Below, in pieces: positions 25,962 through 34,374 of a stretch of 57,015 nucleotides of DNA. The notes under the pieces were generated by a model, which had not been told where the DNA came from, did not search any database, and worked only from the letters and a program-made list of their open reading frames with translations. A program made the translations under genes and the position numbers. Numbering within the stretch: position 1 is the stretch's first letter; every line of letters begins with the position of its first letter. The DNA comes from an uncultured Paracoccaceae bacterium (GTDB lineage: Bacteria; Pseudomonadota; Alphaproteobacteria; Rhodobacterales; Rhodobacteraceae), in the NCBI GenBank assembly GCA_938002605.1, contig CALLAF010000040.1:1-57015 (forward strand), in the 5' to 3' direction.

Positions 25962-27016
25962 TTGGCCACCTCACCTAAAACTATACGCCTGATTGCTCGC
26001 CTTGGTTGCCCTGTGTGTTGATAGGTCATTGCGATGAAATCGGCCCAATCTTTGCGCGCTTTGATGTCGATGATCTTCGCCCTATGCCATGCGACGGCAT
26101 CTGCATGCAGGCCCCGCAGCACTTTGTCAGAGCGCAGTTTTGTCAGTTCTTGCAACATGCCAGGTACATGTTTCAGCATCGAATAATCGCGCGTGTAATT
26201 TGTGTTCATCGCGTCGAAATAATCTTGGCCTTGGTCCATATTCACATGGTTGGTTCGGCCACGGTCGCGCTTGACCAGAAAGCTATCCGCGCTACGGATC
26301 GCATAGTGGTGGAGCCGCGCAAAGTCGTGAGAAAAGCCTTTCCAGGTCCGCCAAGACACGGTTTTCGCATCCACCGCATTTCCGCCTGCGTCACGCCAGG
26401 TGATATCATCATAGGGGGATGGGGCATCCTCTGTGGCATTGGCATCCACCTTCATAAATGGTCTGTGCACGCCCATCCGGTGAAATGTGCCATTGTTGCG
26501 ATACAGCGTTTTGATCCCAGCCCCGCGATAATTTGTAAAGATATCTTCGGGCGCGCAATGAAAGAACTGTTCGGTCAGCGGTAAGTCTTCATAGTGGCGC
26601 CGCATCCCATTTCCAAACAGTTTCCAACTGAGAGAGATCGCATCCGCCGGGCCGCTTTTGTCGATCAAATCTGGCAAGCCCATACCGCAACGCAGGTTCA
26701 AAAATTCATCAGCGTCGGCGCAAATCACCCAATCGGCAGCTTTGTAGTGATCGGTCTTTGGTGCCAGTCGCAATGCTGCGCGTTGTGGTGAAAGTTCGCG
26801 CCCCTTCCGGCCGATTTTGCGGTCATTATTATCGACATGCCCCGCGAAGCCCAATTCTTGCAGGCGTTGCGCGATCGCATCGGTGCCATCGGCACAATCA
26901 TTCGTGTAAATCAAGAAATCATCGAACCCAATCGCACGGTTAAACGCAATCCATTCGAGCATAAACGGGGCTTCGTTTTTCATTGTCGTTACAATGAGAA
27001 AGCGTTCTTTGTCCAA
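25958..27016 (-). CDS. Glycosyltransferase family 2 protein (PF13704 type)
   Basis: This 352-residue protein is a GT2-like enzyme common in Roseobacter surface-glycan loci. The start TTMKNEAPFMLEWIAFNRAI and the DXD-like motif in DWVICADADEFLNL (about residues 96-109) identify it. The start is a TTG at 27016 with AGGTG about 6 bases upstream; the next Met (residue 12) would cut into the conserved start. It is a paralogue of the gene at 27054-28070. It is coupled to the sulfotransferase gene downstream, implying a sulfated glycan. Confidence 0.85.
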   Translation of the reverse strand: MDKERFLIVTTMKNEAPFMLEWIAFNRAIGFDDFLIYTNDCADGTDAIAQRLQELGFAGHVDNNDRKIGRKGRELSPQRAALRLAPKTDHYKAADWVICADADEFLNLRCGMGLPDLIDKSGPADAISLSWKLFGNGMRRHYEDLPLTEQFFHCAPEDIFTNYRGAGIKTLYRNNGTFHRMGVHRPFMKVDANATEDAPSPYDDITWRDAGGNAVDAKTVSWRTWKGFSHDFARLHHYAIRSADSFLVKRDRGRTNHVNMDQGQDYFDAMNTNYTRDYSMLKHVPGMLQELTKLRSDKVLRGLHADAVAWHRAKIIDIKARKDWADFIAMTYQHTGQPRRAIRRIVLGEVAK

Positions 27017-27053
27017 CTTACACCTACACGTTTACCATTGTTGGGGCTGGCGC

Positions 27054-28070
27054 TTAGACCAACCCAAGTTTTGCCGCGATATCCGGCATTTCTGCGATGA
27101 CTGCCTGACGGGCAGTATCAAGCCTTTCGCGGTGCCATTCAAGGCTTTGGGCGTGTAAGCGCGCCAAATGCGGATGCGCGGCTTTGATATCATCAATGCG
27201 CGTTTGCAAGGCGGGTGCATGACGTTGAATGCTTGTTTCGGTAGTATCATTGGCGTTGAAGGTTTCGAAATAAGAAAAATCGATCCGCTCTTGGTCGGCG
27301 CTATTGGCAGTACCGCGGTAGCGTTTCATCAAAAACGCCTCGGATGATTTGATCATATAGTGGTTCATGCTGACCAAATCACGCCCCAAGCTGGCCTCAA
27401 ATGACCGCCAGCCCTGTTTCAAATAGCGCTCTGGCATCGGCTGACCAGAACCGTTAACCCAATTAACCGGATGGCTACCGTCTTGAAATCGCGGCTTGAG
27501 GCGCGGGCGGTGTATGGCCGGTTTGCGCACGAACCGCGGGCGGAACATTGTCTTGAACGCTGTGTAGCGTTGGATTTTATGAATGCCGGCATGTGCCGAT
27601 TGGTCAAATTGCGCGATGACGGGCGCATCTTTGAACCCGACAATACCGCCATTGCCAAACACCCGCCATGTGGCGGAAATCATATCAGGGCGCTGTGGCG
27701 ATATTTCGGCAAGCGCTGCAAACAGGGCGTCAACAGTGCCATCCCCCACCTGGATGTTCAAAAATTCATCCGCATCCGCCACCAATACCCAATCCGAAGA
27801 GGTAATCGCTGGGTCCGCCCAAAAACGTTCATATGCGCGGTTTTGCGGGTCTTCGCTGGTACCTTTTGGCTGGCCGCTGTTTTCGAGATGGGTGATCTCG
27901 CCAACCGTGTCGAGGTAGTCCAACATCTGCCGGGTGCCATCGCTGCAGTCATTTGATGCAATCGCAATCTGATCAAAGCCAATCAGCTTGTAGTAATAAA
28001 TCCACTCAAGCAGATAGGGGCCTTCGTCTTTGACCGTTCCGACAAGCGTGCATGATTGGCGATCAGCCAT
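27054..28070 (-). CDS. Glycosyltransferase family 2 protein (PF13704 type), paralogue
   Basis: This 338-residue protein shares its layout with the next gene: VGTVKDEGPYLLEWIYYYKL at the start, SDWVLVADADEFLNIQVGDG for nucleotide-sugar and metal binding, and MNHYMIKSSEAFLMKRYRG late in the protein, mirrored in the paralogue by LHHYAIRSADSFLVKRDRG. AAGGATG precedes the ATG. It is first in the minus-strand unit 28070-24207 and diverges from another glycosyltransferase at 28203. Confidence 0.85.
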   Translation of the reverse strand: MADRQSCTLVGTVKDEGPYLLEWIYYYKLIGFDQIAIASNDCSDGTRQMLDYLDTVGEITHLENSGQPKGTSEDPQNRAYERFWADPAITSSDWVLVADADEFLNIQVGDGTVDALFAALAEISPQRPDMISATWRVFGNGGIVGFKDAPVIAQFDQSAHAGIHKIQRYTAFKTMFRPRFVRKPAIHRPRLKPRFQDGSHPVNWVNGSGQPMPERYLKQGWRSFEASLGRDLVSMNHYMIKSSEAFLMKRYRGTANSADQERIDFSYFETFNANDTTETSIQRHAPALQTRIDDIKAAHPHLARLHAQSLEWHRERLDTARQAVIAEMPDIAAKLGLV

Positions 28071-28202
28071 TGCGACATCCTTTTTGCATCTGTGATCCTG
28101 CGTAACGCCAAGCCCCTTTCATGCCAAGGATGGATGTTGCGGGGCCGTCAGCCATCAGATAGAAATCAATCCGACGATGACCCCAATTTAAAGGTATTTA
28201 CG

Positions 28203-29066
28203 ATGGCTGCGCTTCCCCCAATTGGTGCCCTTTGGATTGGGGGATCTTTGACATGGCTAGAACAGCTTTGCCTAAAATCCTTTGTGGATCAGGGGCATCC
28301 GATGATCCTGTATACCTATGGCAAGGTGAAGGGCGTGCCTGAAGGCGTCGAAATTCGTGACGGTAACGATATTTTGGCAACGGATCGGTTTATCACCCAT
28401 GACCGGACCGGATCAGTCGCGCTTTTTTCGGATTTGTTCCGGTTTCATCTGATCGCGAAAGAGCCCGAAATCATCTATATCGACACCGATGTCTATTCGG
28501 TGCGCCCCTTCCCCGGTGGTGAAAGCCATATCTTTGGCTATGAATTCTACAACCAAGAACGCCAAAAGGGGCAGGTCAACGGCGCCATTTTGCGGATGCC
28601 GCAAGATAGCCCCGCGCTGAAGGCTCTGCTTGAATTCACATCCGACGAATATCCAATCCCAGAATGGCTACCCCGCCGTCATCTTGACCCGATCAAAGCA
28701 CGCGCAGCCGCGGGTGACCCAATGCATGTGTCTGAGATGCCATGGGGAATTTGGGGACCGCTGGGCGTCACTGCTTACCTGATCCAAAGCGGCGAAATCG
28801 AACACGCGCGCACAACGGATGTCTACTATCCAGTCCACTTTGCGGATCGCAGGATCTTTACAAAACGCCCGATGCTCACGCGGCGGCATTTTACAGATGA
28901 AACCCGCTGTTTGCACATATGGGCCCCAATCAAGAATTTCTGCGCCAAGCGTTTTGGTGGTGTTCCACCAGAGAATAGTTTCCTTGATGAGCGGCTCAAA
29001 CACCACAGGATTGATCCGCACGCGGCCCCGGTCATTCCGCAAAGCGATCGGTCAGTGGTGGCCTAA
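28203..29066 (+). CDS. Glycosyltransferase with DXD motif (GT32-like)
   Basis: This 287-residue protein resembles DXD sugar-transferases of the Gly_transf_sug/capsular type: LPPIGALWIGGSLTWLEQLC at the start, SVALFSDLFRFHLI, then IIYIDTDVYSVRPF with the DXD motif near residue 100. It probably adds a hexose to a surface glycan. The start at 28203 follows AAAGGT; a longer frame to 28056 overlaps the divergent gene. The intergenic gap of 132 bases should hold promoters for both directions. Confidence 0.8.
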   Translation: MAALPPIGALWIGGSLTWLEQLCLKSFVDQGHPMILYTYGKVKGVPEGVEIRDGNDILATDRFITHDRTGSVALFSDLFRFHLIAKEPEIIYIDTDVYSVRPFPGGESHIFGYEFYNQERQKGQVNGAILRMPQDSPALKALLEFTSDEYPIPEWLPRRHLDPIKARAAAGDPMHVSEMPWGIWGPLGVTAYLIQSGEIEHARTTDVYYPVHFADRRIFTKRPMLTRRHFTDETRCLHIWAPIKNFCAKRFGGVPPENSFLDERLKHHRIDPHAAPVIPQSDRSVVA

Positions 29067-29067
29067 G

Positions 29068-29589
29068 GTGGCGCGTATCACCCCCCAGCCGTTTTACGCG
29101 TCTGATCGGGCCAAAGCGACTTATCTCACCGGGCGCGAACCCCGATTGGTTGTTTCATTTACGGGGGTAGGGAAACCCGATACCCGCGTCCAAGACGAAG
29201 AATTCGTCGGGTATGGATCACAAGACGGACGTAACCATGTATTTGCGCAATTGGTACAGCGGAGCCATGGTTTTTGCCGGCGCAATTGGCGCGAATACCG
29301 CGATATGATTGCTGCTTTCACCTGTCTGCCGCTTGAAACGACAATCTCGCCTGATTGCCGATACTTCATCCTCCACGGCGGTGGCGATGTCGAACGCCCG
29401 CATTGGTCCCGTTTTCCCAAAGGCGGGAACATCCATCATTATCTGGTGGGCGGCGCGGGGCACGGCGTTGGACGGCGGCTCAAGTCATCGGGCCTGATCA
29501 AACCCGCGACGCATTTCGCCATAGCAGGACGCCCACGCGCGTTTCGCATGGCACTTAAAGATGGCATGCGATTACATCGCCCCAAGTGA
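29068..29589 (+). CDS. Short protein of unknown function, possibly a collapsed remnant
   Basis: The frame from GTG 29068 gives 173 residues and lies directly behind the glycosyltransferase stop. The start region RLVVSFTGVG and the end (CRYFILHGGGDVERPHWSRF, then GAGHGVGRRLK) look like the two ends of an alpha/beta-hydrolase-like protein often found in glycan loci. The middle (about residues 55-85) is compositionally odd, and frame +2 there reads GAMVFAGAIGANTAI, as expected of the missing central part. I suspect one or more internal deletions. The ORF track call extending back to 28819 is not real since it runs inside the glycosyltransferase gene in another frame. Confidence 0.45.
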   Translation: MARITPQPFYASDRAKATYLTGREPRLVVSFTGVGKPDTRVQDEEFVGYGSQDGRNHVFAQLVQRSHGFCRRNWREYRDMIAAFTCLPLETTISPDCRYFILHGGGDVERPHWSRFPKGGNIHHYLVGGAGHGVGRRLKSSGLIKPATHFAIAGRPRAFRMALKDGMRLHRPK

Positions 29590-29593
29590 CCGA

Positions 29594-30610
29594 TCAGCGT
29601 AACGCGGTGCCGCCTCTATCAAAATAATGGGTCCGCTTTGGATCGAACTGCACCGATACTTTATCCCCCGGCGTCAGGTCTGAATCACCCAAGACCCTGA
29701 CCGTCACCTGACCCGCATCTGCGCAATCAAGAACCACAAATGTATCAGCGCCAAGGTATTCGAGCACATCAACCGTGCCGTTCAATTGCCCTGCGCCTGG
29801 GGCTACAAGCACCGCGTGCTCGGGGCGCAAGCCAACATGGGTTGCGCCATCCGGAGCGTCGAGACCAGATATCGCATCCGCAGGCATCACGTTCATTTTA
29901 GGCGACCCTATGAACTGCGCCACAAACAAGTTTGCTGGCTTTTCATACAGTTCGCGCGGGGTGCCCACTTGGGCGATATAACCACCATCCAGCACCACGA
30001 TGCGGTCAGCAAGCGTCATGGCTTCGACCTGATCGTGGGTGACATAGATCATCGTGGACTTTAACGTCTGATGAAGCTTGGCGATTTCATAGCGCATTTC
30101 GACGCGCAAAGACGCATCAAGGTTTGATAGGGGTTCATCGAACAAAAACGCGGTCGGATCGCGCACGATAGACCGACCAATTGCGACGCGCTGCCGCTGC
30201 CCGCCAGACAGATCTTTGGGACGGCGATCCATATAGGCGTCCAGTTTTAATACGCGTGCGGCTTCGTCCACTTTTGCCGCAACTTCATCGGCAGGCATGC
30301 CCGCAGATTTCAGCGGAAAGCCCACGTTATCGCGAACCGACATATGCGGATAAAGCGCATAGGACTGGAACACCATCGCCAGCCCACGCTTGGCGGGCGG
30401 TTCTGCCGTGGCGTCGCGGCCATCAATCATGATTTGACCGCGGCTGGTTTCCTCGAGCCCCGCAATCATCCGCAAAAGGGTCGATTTCCCGCAGCCTGAC
30501 GGCCCAACAAAGATGATGAATTCGCCTTCTGCAATGTCTAGATCAATGCCCTTGATCACCTGAACCTTGCCGAACCATTTTTCAACGGAATTGAGCGCGA
30601 TAGAGCCCAT
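29594..30610 (-). CDS. Sugar ABC transporter ATPase (UgpC/MsmK family)
   Basis: This 338-residue ATPase has Walker [11 protein letters not shown]-loop [13 protein letters not shown], signature LSGGQRQR, Walker [13 protein letters not shown] and switch VTHD, then a C-terminal regulatory TOBE domain from about residue 235 ([10 protein letters not shown]). This is the standard ATPase of CUT1 sugar importers. It is the last gene of the LacI-led operon, its ATG directly following the hydrolase stop. It powers the two unusual permeases encoded at 31871-34320. Confidence 0.93.
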   Translation of the reverse strand: MGSIALNSVEKWFGKVQVIKGIDLDIAEGEFIIFVGPSGCGKSTLLRMIAGLEETSRGQIMIDGRDATAEPPAKRGLAMVFQSYALYPHMSVRDNVGFPLKSAGMPADEVAAKVDEAARVLKLDAYMDRRPKDLSGGQRQRVAIGRSIVRDPTAFLFDEPLSNLDASLRVEMRYEIAKLHQTLKSTMIYVTHDQVEAMTLADRIVVLDGGYIAQVGTPRELYEKPANLFVAQFIGSPKMNVMPADAISGLDAPDGATHVGLRPEHAVLVAPGAGQLNGTVDVLEYLGADTFVVLDCADAGQVTVRVLGDSDLTPGDKVSVQFDPKRTHYFDRGGTALR

Positions 30611-31870
30611 TTAGAACCTCCCCTTGGCGTGCGGCGACGCCCATGTCAGCCAAATTGCGGCGGTCCAACTAAAGTTGTCTCCGCCTTCGGGCGTGCCGAT
30701 GTAAGGATCAAAATATTCAAAGAACCCATGTTCCGCGATCAGGCTTTGCGTGGCTTTACGCAACTCTTCTGCCTTGGTGATATGGTGCATTTCCGCAAGA
30801 CCAATCGCGATCAACGCGTTCACGTTCGACCATGTCGGCCCGCGCCAATAGCGTTTGGGGTTGAATGTCGCTGCGGCTGGGTCATTCGACGGCACGCCAA
30901 ACGGCACCGTGTCCATAATCCGTTCGTAATGCGCAAGCATCTGCGGGTGATCCACCCCTGCATACCAGCATAGGAACGACCCTGTGCTTAGCGAATTCGC
31001 AAATTCTCCGGTGCGCAGATCGATGCTGTCGTAGTGACCGCGTTCGGCATTCCAATGACGTTCAACACCGCCTTTCAGTGTGGTGATCCAGCCCTGAATT
31101 TCGTCGGTTTCATGGTCCAATTCCAGCGCGAGGTGCAGCAGGTCGCGACAGGCGCGCAAGAACAGGAAGGTCATCCCAACATCGGCGACGCGGAACGGTG
31201 CGTTCTGGGCGATTTCTTCCTCATCCCAACCGCAATCACGCGAAAAATAGAGCATCGTTAGATAGCGATCATAATCTTCTTTCTTTGGGCGCATTTCGGG
31301 GTCGATATGGACGGTATCGCGGCGGGTATATTCGCCAACATTTGATCCATCCACATTGGCCATTGCGCCATCCCAGTCCACCGCATTATCGCGCCCAGAT
31401 TCCCATGGGTGGCTGATTGCGACCATCCCATCGTGCAGACGGTATTTCACAAACCAGCGGTGCCATGACACTAACCGCCCATAAAGCAGCTCCATATGGA
31501 CACGGCCATAGTGTTTGTCTTGCTCATACACGCTGCGCGCCATTGTCGCCGCGATTGGCGGTTGCGTGATGCCAGATGTGTGCGGCACGCGCGGAACGTC
31601 CCAAACGTCGGGCCCCGGGAAATACCCAATTGCCTGCTTGTGAAACACAATATGCGGCACCATGCCGTTGTCCCATTGACCAGTAAACAGCGTCTCTATT
31701 TCTGCCCAAGCCCGGCGCACGTCATAGGTTGCGATCCCCCATGCGCAAAACGCGCTGTCCCAGTTCCACTGGTAGGGATACAGCCCCTTGGTCGGCACCG
31801 TATAAAGCCCCCGATCGTTGACCTGCAAAATCTTGCGCGCACGTTTATCAAGTTTATCGTAATTCATCAT
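30611..31870 (-). CDS. GH63-like glycoside hydrolase (glucosylglycerate/mannosylglycerate hydrolase-like)
   Basis: This 419-residue protein has an (alpha/alpha)6-barrel pattern and matches the bacterial GH63/MGH1 group: GLYPYQWNWDSAFCAWGIAT near residue 29, QWDNGMVPHIVF, HPWESGRDNAVDWD with a catalytic-acid region, and RYWRGPTWSNVNALI plus FEYFDPYIGTPEGGDNFSWT toward the end. Characterised relatives cleave glucosylglycerate or mannosylglycerate, both compatible solutes. The protein has no signal peptide, so it acts on imported substrate in the cytosol. The stop of the MalG-like permease directly abuts its start. The precise substrate is inferred. Confidence 0.82.
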   Translation of the reverse strand: MMNYDKLDKRARKILQVNDRGLYTVPTKGLYPYQWNWDSAFCAWGIATYDVRRAWAEIETLFTGQWDNGMVPHIVFHKQAIGYFPGPDVWDVPRVPHTSGITQPPIAATMARSVYEQDKHYGRVHMELLYGRLVSWHRWFVKYRLHDGMVAISHPWESGRDNAVDWDGAMANVDGSNVGEYTRRDTVHIDPEMRPKKEDYDRYLTMLYFSRDCGWDEEEIAQNAPFRVADVGMTFLFLRACRDLLHLALELDHETDEIQGWITTLKGGVERHWNAERGHYDSIDLRTGEFANSLSTGSFLCWYAGVDHPQMLAHYERIMDTVPFGVPSNDPAAATFNPKRYWRGPTWSNVNALIAIGLAEMHHITKAEELRKATQSLIAEHGFFEYFDPYIGTPEGGDNFSWTAAIWLTWASPHAKGRF

Positions 31871-33079
31871 CTATCCTTTGACCGACCCGGCAGTCAGTCC
31901 TTTTGTCATGAAGCGTTCCAACCCCAAGAACAGCGCCATGATCGGCACAGTCGCGATCACAGAGCCAGCCATCAGGTGTTGGCGCGGAATTTCAGAAGAG
32001 TTGAGGCTCGCGATCCCACGAGTCAGTGTAAATTTCGATGGGTCATCGAGCAGCATAAACGCGAGAAGGAATTCATTCCACGCGATCATAAAGACATAAA
32101 GCGACACAGAGGCCATCGCAGGCAATGACAGCGGCAGCGTGATCTTCCAGATGACTTTCAAGCGGCTAAGCCCGTCCATCAACCCGGCTTCTTCGATCTC
32201 TGCGGGTAACCCGCGGAAGTAACCTTGTAGCATATAAAGCGCCACAGGGATCGTCGTGACCGGGTAGATCATGATGATCCCGCCCAAAGAATTGCGCAGC
32301 CCCAGCATCGAAAAGGCAATGTAGATTGGCAGTGCCAAAACAATCATCGGCACCATGTAGATCAGCAGGATCGAGCGCGAAAATGCCGCCCGCCCCCTGA
32401 AACGCAATCGCGCCACTGCATAGGCACCCGGCACGGCAAACAGCAGCGTAATGAACACCGTCAGCACAGAAATGATAAATGAGTTGAACAGGTAGATGCC
32501 AAAATCAAACTGGCGGAACAACTCATCGTAAGACCGGAACAGGTCCCACCCCTTGGACAGATCGATCGAGAAATCGAGCGGATTTTGGATCAGCTCCGCT
32601 TGGTTCTTCAGGCTTGTCAAAACCATCACGTAGAATGGGATCAGTACGATTGCCGTAAAAAAGATATAGCCAAACCCGGTGAAGAACTTGATCAACGCAG
32701 CCTCAGAGACATGCCGATTGATCGCGCCAAAATCCACGTCATCAAGAATAATCCACAGCCCCAGCGCCGCAAATCCAGCCGTCGCCCCAGCGCCGAGCAC
32801 CGATGATAGCCCCGATACGCCTTGCCCAATCACGATGGGCCCAAAGCCGAACAATCCAGCGGCGGCGACAATGATTGCTGCAACGATTGGCTTCCACATT
32901 GGTCCCGGCAGGCAAGCAAACCCAAGCCCCGCACCCCAGATCAACGCACCAAGCCCAGAAGGGCGAAATGCGGACCCGGTCGCAAAGCTCATGGTGATGG
33001 CCACAGTAAGCGCAATCACAAAGGTCCATAAGAATCCCAATAGGGGCGCAGTGACATATCCAAACCGCAGGTATTTCAT
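31871..33079 (-). CDS. Sugar ABC permease (MalG type) with a 130-residue membrane extension
   Basis: The C-terminal 270 residues are a standard CUT1 permease, with the EAA loop EIEEAGLMDGLSRLKVIWKI and the closing MALFLGLERFMTKGLTAGSVKG. The first 130 residues are extra: three or four hydrophobic segments (about 10-30, 42-58, 64-86, 95-112) before the usual first helix at about 132. At 402 residues it is about 120 longer than typical relatives. Its start overlaps the stop of the MalF-like gene. The extension is in one frame with no break, so it looks like a real part of the protein. Confidence 0.87.
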   Translation of the reverse strand: MKYLRFGYVTAPLLGFLWTFVIALTVAITMSFATGSAFRPSGLGALIWGAGLGFACLPGPMWKPIVAAIIVAAAGLFGFGPIVIGQGVSGLSSVLGAGATAGFAALGLWIILDDVDFGAINRHVSEAALIKFFTGFGYIFFTAIVLIPFYVMVLTSLKNQAELIQNPLDFSIDLSKGWDLFRSYDELFRQFDFGIYLFNSFIISVLTVFITLLFAVPGAYAVARLRFRGRAAFSRSILLIYMVPMIVLALPIYIAFSMLGLRNSLGGIIMIYPVTTIPVALYMLQGYFRGLPAEIEEAGLMDGLSRLKVIWKITLPLSLPAMASVSLYVFMIAWNEFLLAFMLLDDPSKFTLTRGIASLNSSEIPRQHLMAGSVIATVPIMALFLGLERFMTKGLTAGSVKG

Positions 33080-34320
33080 AGCCCTTCCTCCTGCGAGATG
33101 AACCGGAAAAAGAAAAATGAGAACGCCAGCAGACAGCCAAATATCACAACAGCGACAGCCGCCCCTGCCCCGATATTAGAGACTGCAAAGGCTTGTTCAT
33201 ATACATTCACGGTCAGGGTTCGCGTGCCGGCGTTCCCACCGGTCAGCAAGAAAATATCGTCAAATTTATTGAACGTCCAAATGAAGCGCAGCAAGAATAG
33301 CACCGATAGGATGCCCAGTAGCTGTGGCACGCTCAGATACCAAAACTGCTGGAATGGGGATGCGCCATCCATATCGGCGGCTTCGTACATGTCGGTATCA
33401 ATTGATTGCATTCGCGCAAGGATGAACAGGAATGACAGCGGGAAATAGCGCCAGATTTCAAACAAGGTCACCATGATCAACGCGAGCGGCCGTTGCCCAA
33501 AGAAGTTGATCGCCTCTTGCGTGACGCCCATCTGGATCAGTAGCGCATTCGCCGAACCCGAAAACGGGTCAAACAGTAAAATCCACGCGAAAGCGACAGC
33601 GATCACTGGTGAGACATAGGGAAATAGGTATAGCCCGCGCAGAATGCCTTGGCCCTTGAAGGACTTGTTAAGCAACAACGCCGCAAACAGCCCAAACAGT
33701 AGCGCGCCGATCGTGCCAAAAACCGTGTAGAACAGGGTCACCCAAAGCACGGACCAGAATTCATCACCATCAAAGACGCGTTTAAAATTATCGAACGTAA
33801 AGGTCCCGTTGGTCAGCATGCTAGACGCGCGGCCCGTCGTTTGCGCAGTGCTGTCTTGCGGGCGAAGCGCGTTGTCCAAATAGGCCTGTTCAACGGTGAC
33901 AGGGATCATCAGGCTTTCGCGAAAACCGCCGTCCCAATCGCCCAGATCGCAAAACAGGTCACGGCCATTAAGGGTGCAGCGCGGGTCAATCTCAGAGACG
34001 GTCAAACCTTCTGGAATAGTGTCTGTAATCGTCACACCCCGAATAGGCTGATCTTGCGAAGAATTGCGCAAACGGTAGCGAATAGAGGCCGCGTCGCCCA
34101 CGGCCTCGTCATCGCCGCGAATGTCTTCGCGAATGACGACTTCGGGCGCGCGCAGGTCGGATAGGGACACAGGTTTTACGCTGATCCAAAATATCGCCAA
34201 AAGCGGCAGGATAACAACCAGTGCAACGGCACTAATCGTCGGGGCAAGCAAGCCCCACGCCAAATGCGCCTCGAGCCGCGCAAGCGGGCCGGTACCTTTG
34301 GGGGGTGAAAGGTCTGACAT
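33076..34320 (-). CDS. Sugar ABC permease (MalF type) with a DUF11-like periplasmic insert
   Basis: This 414-residue permease has one N-terminal helix (about 25-48), then about 115 residues before the remaining helices start near 185. The insert contains SIRYRLRNSSQDQPIRGVTI and DTIPEGLTVSEIDPRCTL, the pattern of DUF11-type beta-sandwich domains, plus two cysteines (about C115 and C124) that could form a disulfide. The core has the EAA loop (YEAADMDGASPFQQFWYLSV). E. coli MalF also carries a large periplasmic P2 domain at this place, but of different sequence. The start at 34320 was chosen over 34347 since GGAG is upstream. Confidence 0.87.
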   Translation of the reverse strand: MSDLSPPKGTGPLARLEAHLAWGLLAPTISAVALVVILPLLAIFWISVKPVSLSDLRAPEVVIREDIRGDDEAVGDAASIRYRLRNSSQDQPIRGVTITDTIPEGLTVSEIDPRCTLNGRDLFCDLGDWDGGFRESLMIPVTVEQAYLDNALRPQDSTAQTTGRASSMLTNGTFTFDNFKRVFDGDEFWSVLWVTLFYTVFGTIGALLFGLFAALLLNKSFKGQGILRGLYLFPYVSPVIAVAFAWILLFDPFSGSANALLIQMGVTQEAINFFGQRPLALIMVTLFEIWRYFPLSFLFILARMQSIDTDMYEAADMDGASPFQQFWYLSVPQLLGILSVLFLLRFIWTFNKFDDIFLLTGGNAGTRTLTVNVYEQAFAVSNIGAGAAVAVVIFGCLLAFSFFFFRFISQEEGL

Positions 34321-34342
34321 TGGGGCGTGCTCCGAAAGAAGG

Positions 34343-34367
34343 TGCAAGGCGGACGCGCCGCCTTGCA
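34343..34367 (-). other. Intercistronic hairpin between sugar-binding protein and permease genes
   Basis: TGCAAGGCGG (34343-34352) pairs perfectly with CCGCCTTGCA (34358-34367) around a 5-base loop, just after the binding-protein stop at 34375. It has no T-run, so a 3' end stabiliser or partial terminator is likely. Confidence 0.6.
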
Positions 34368-34374
34368 GATTAGT

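Noticed and set aside
28819..29067. In-frame extension of the 29068 gene back into the glycosyltransferase gene
   Set aside because: That stretch is the coding sequence of the glycosyltransferase in another frame.
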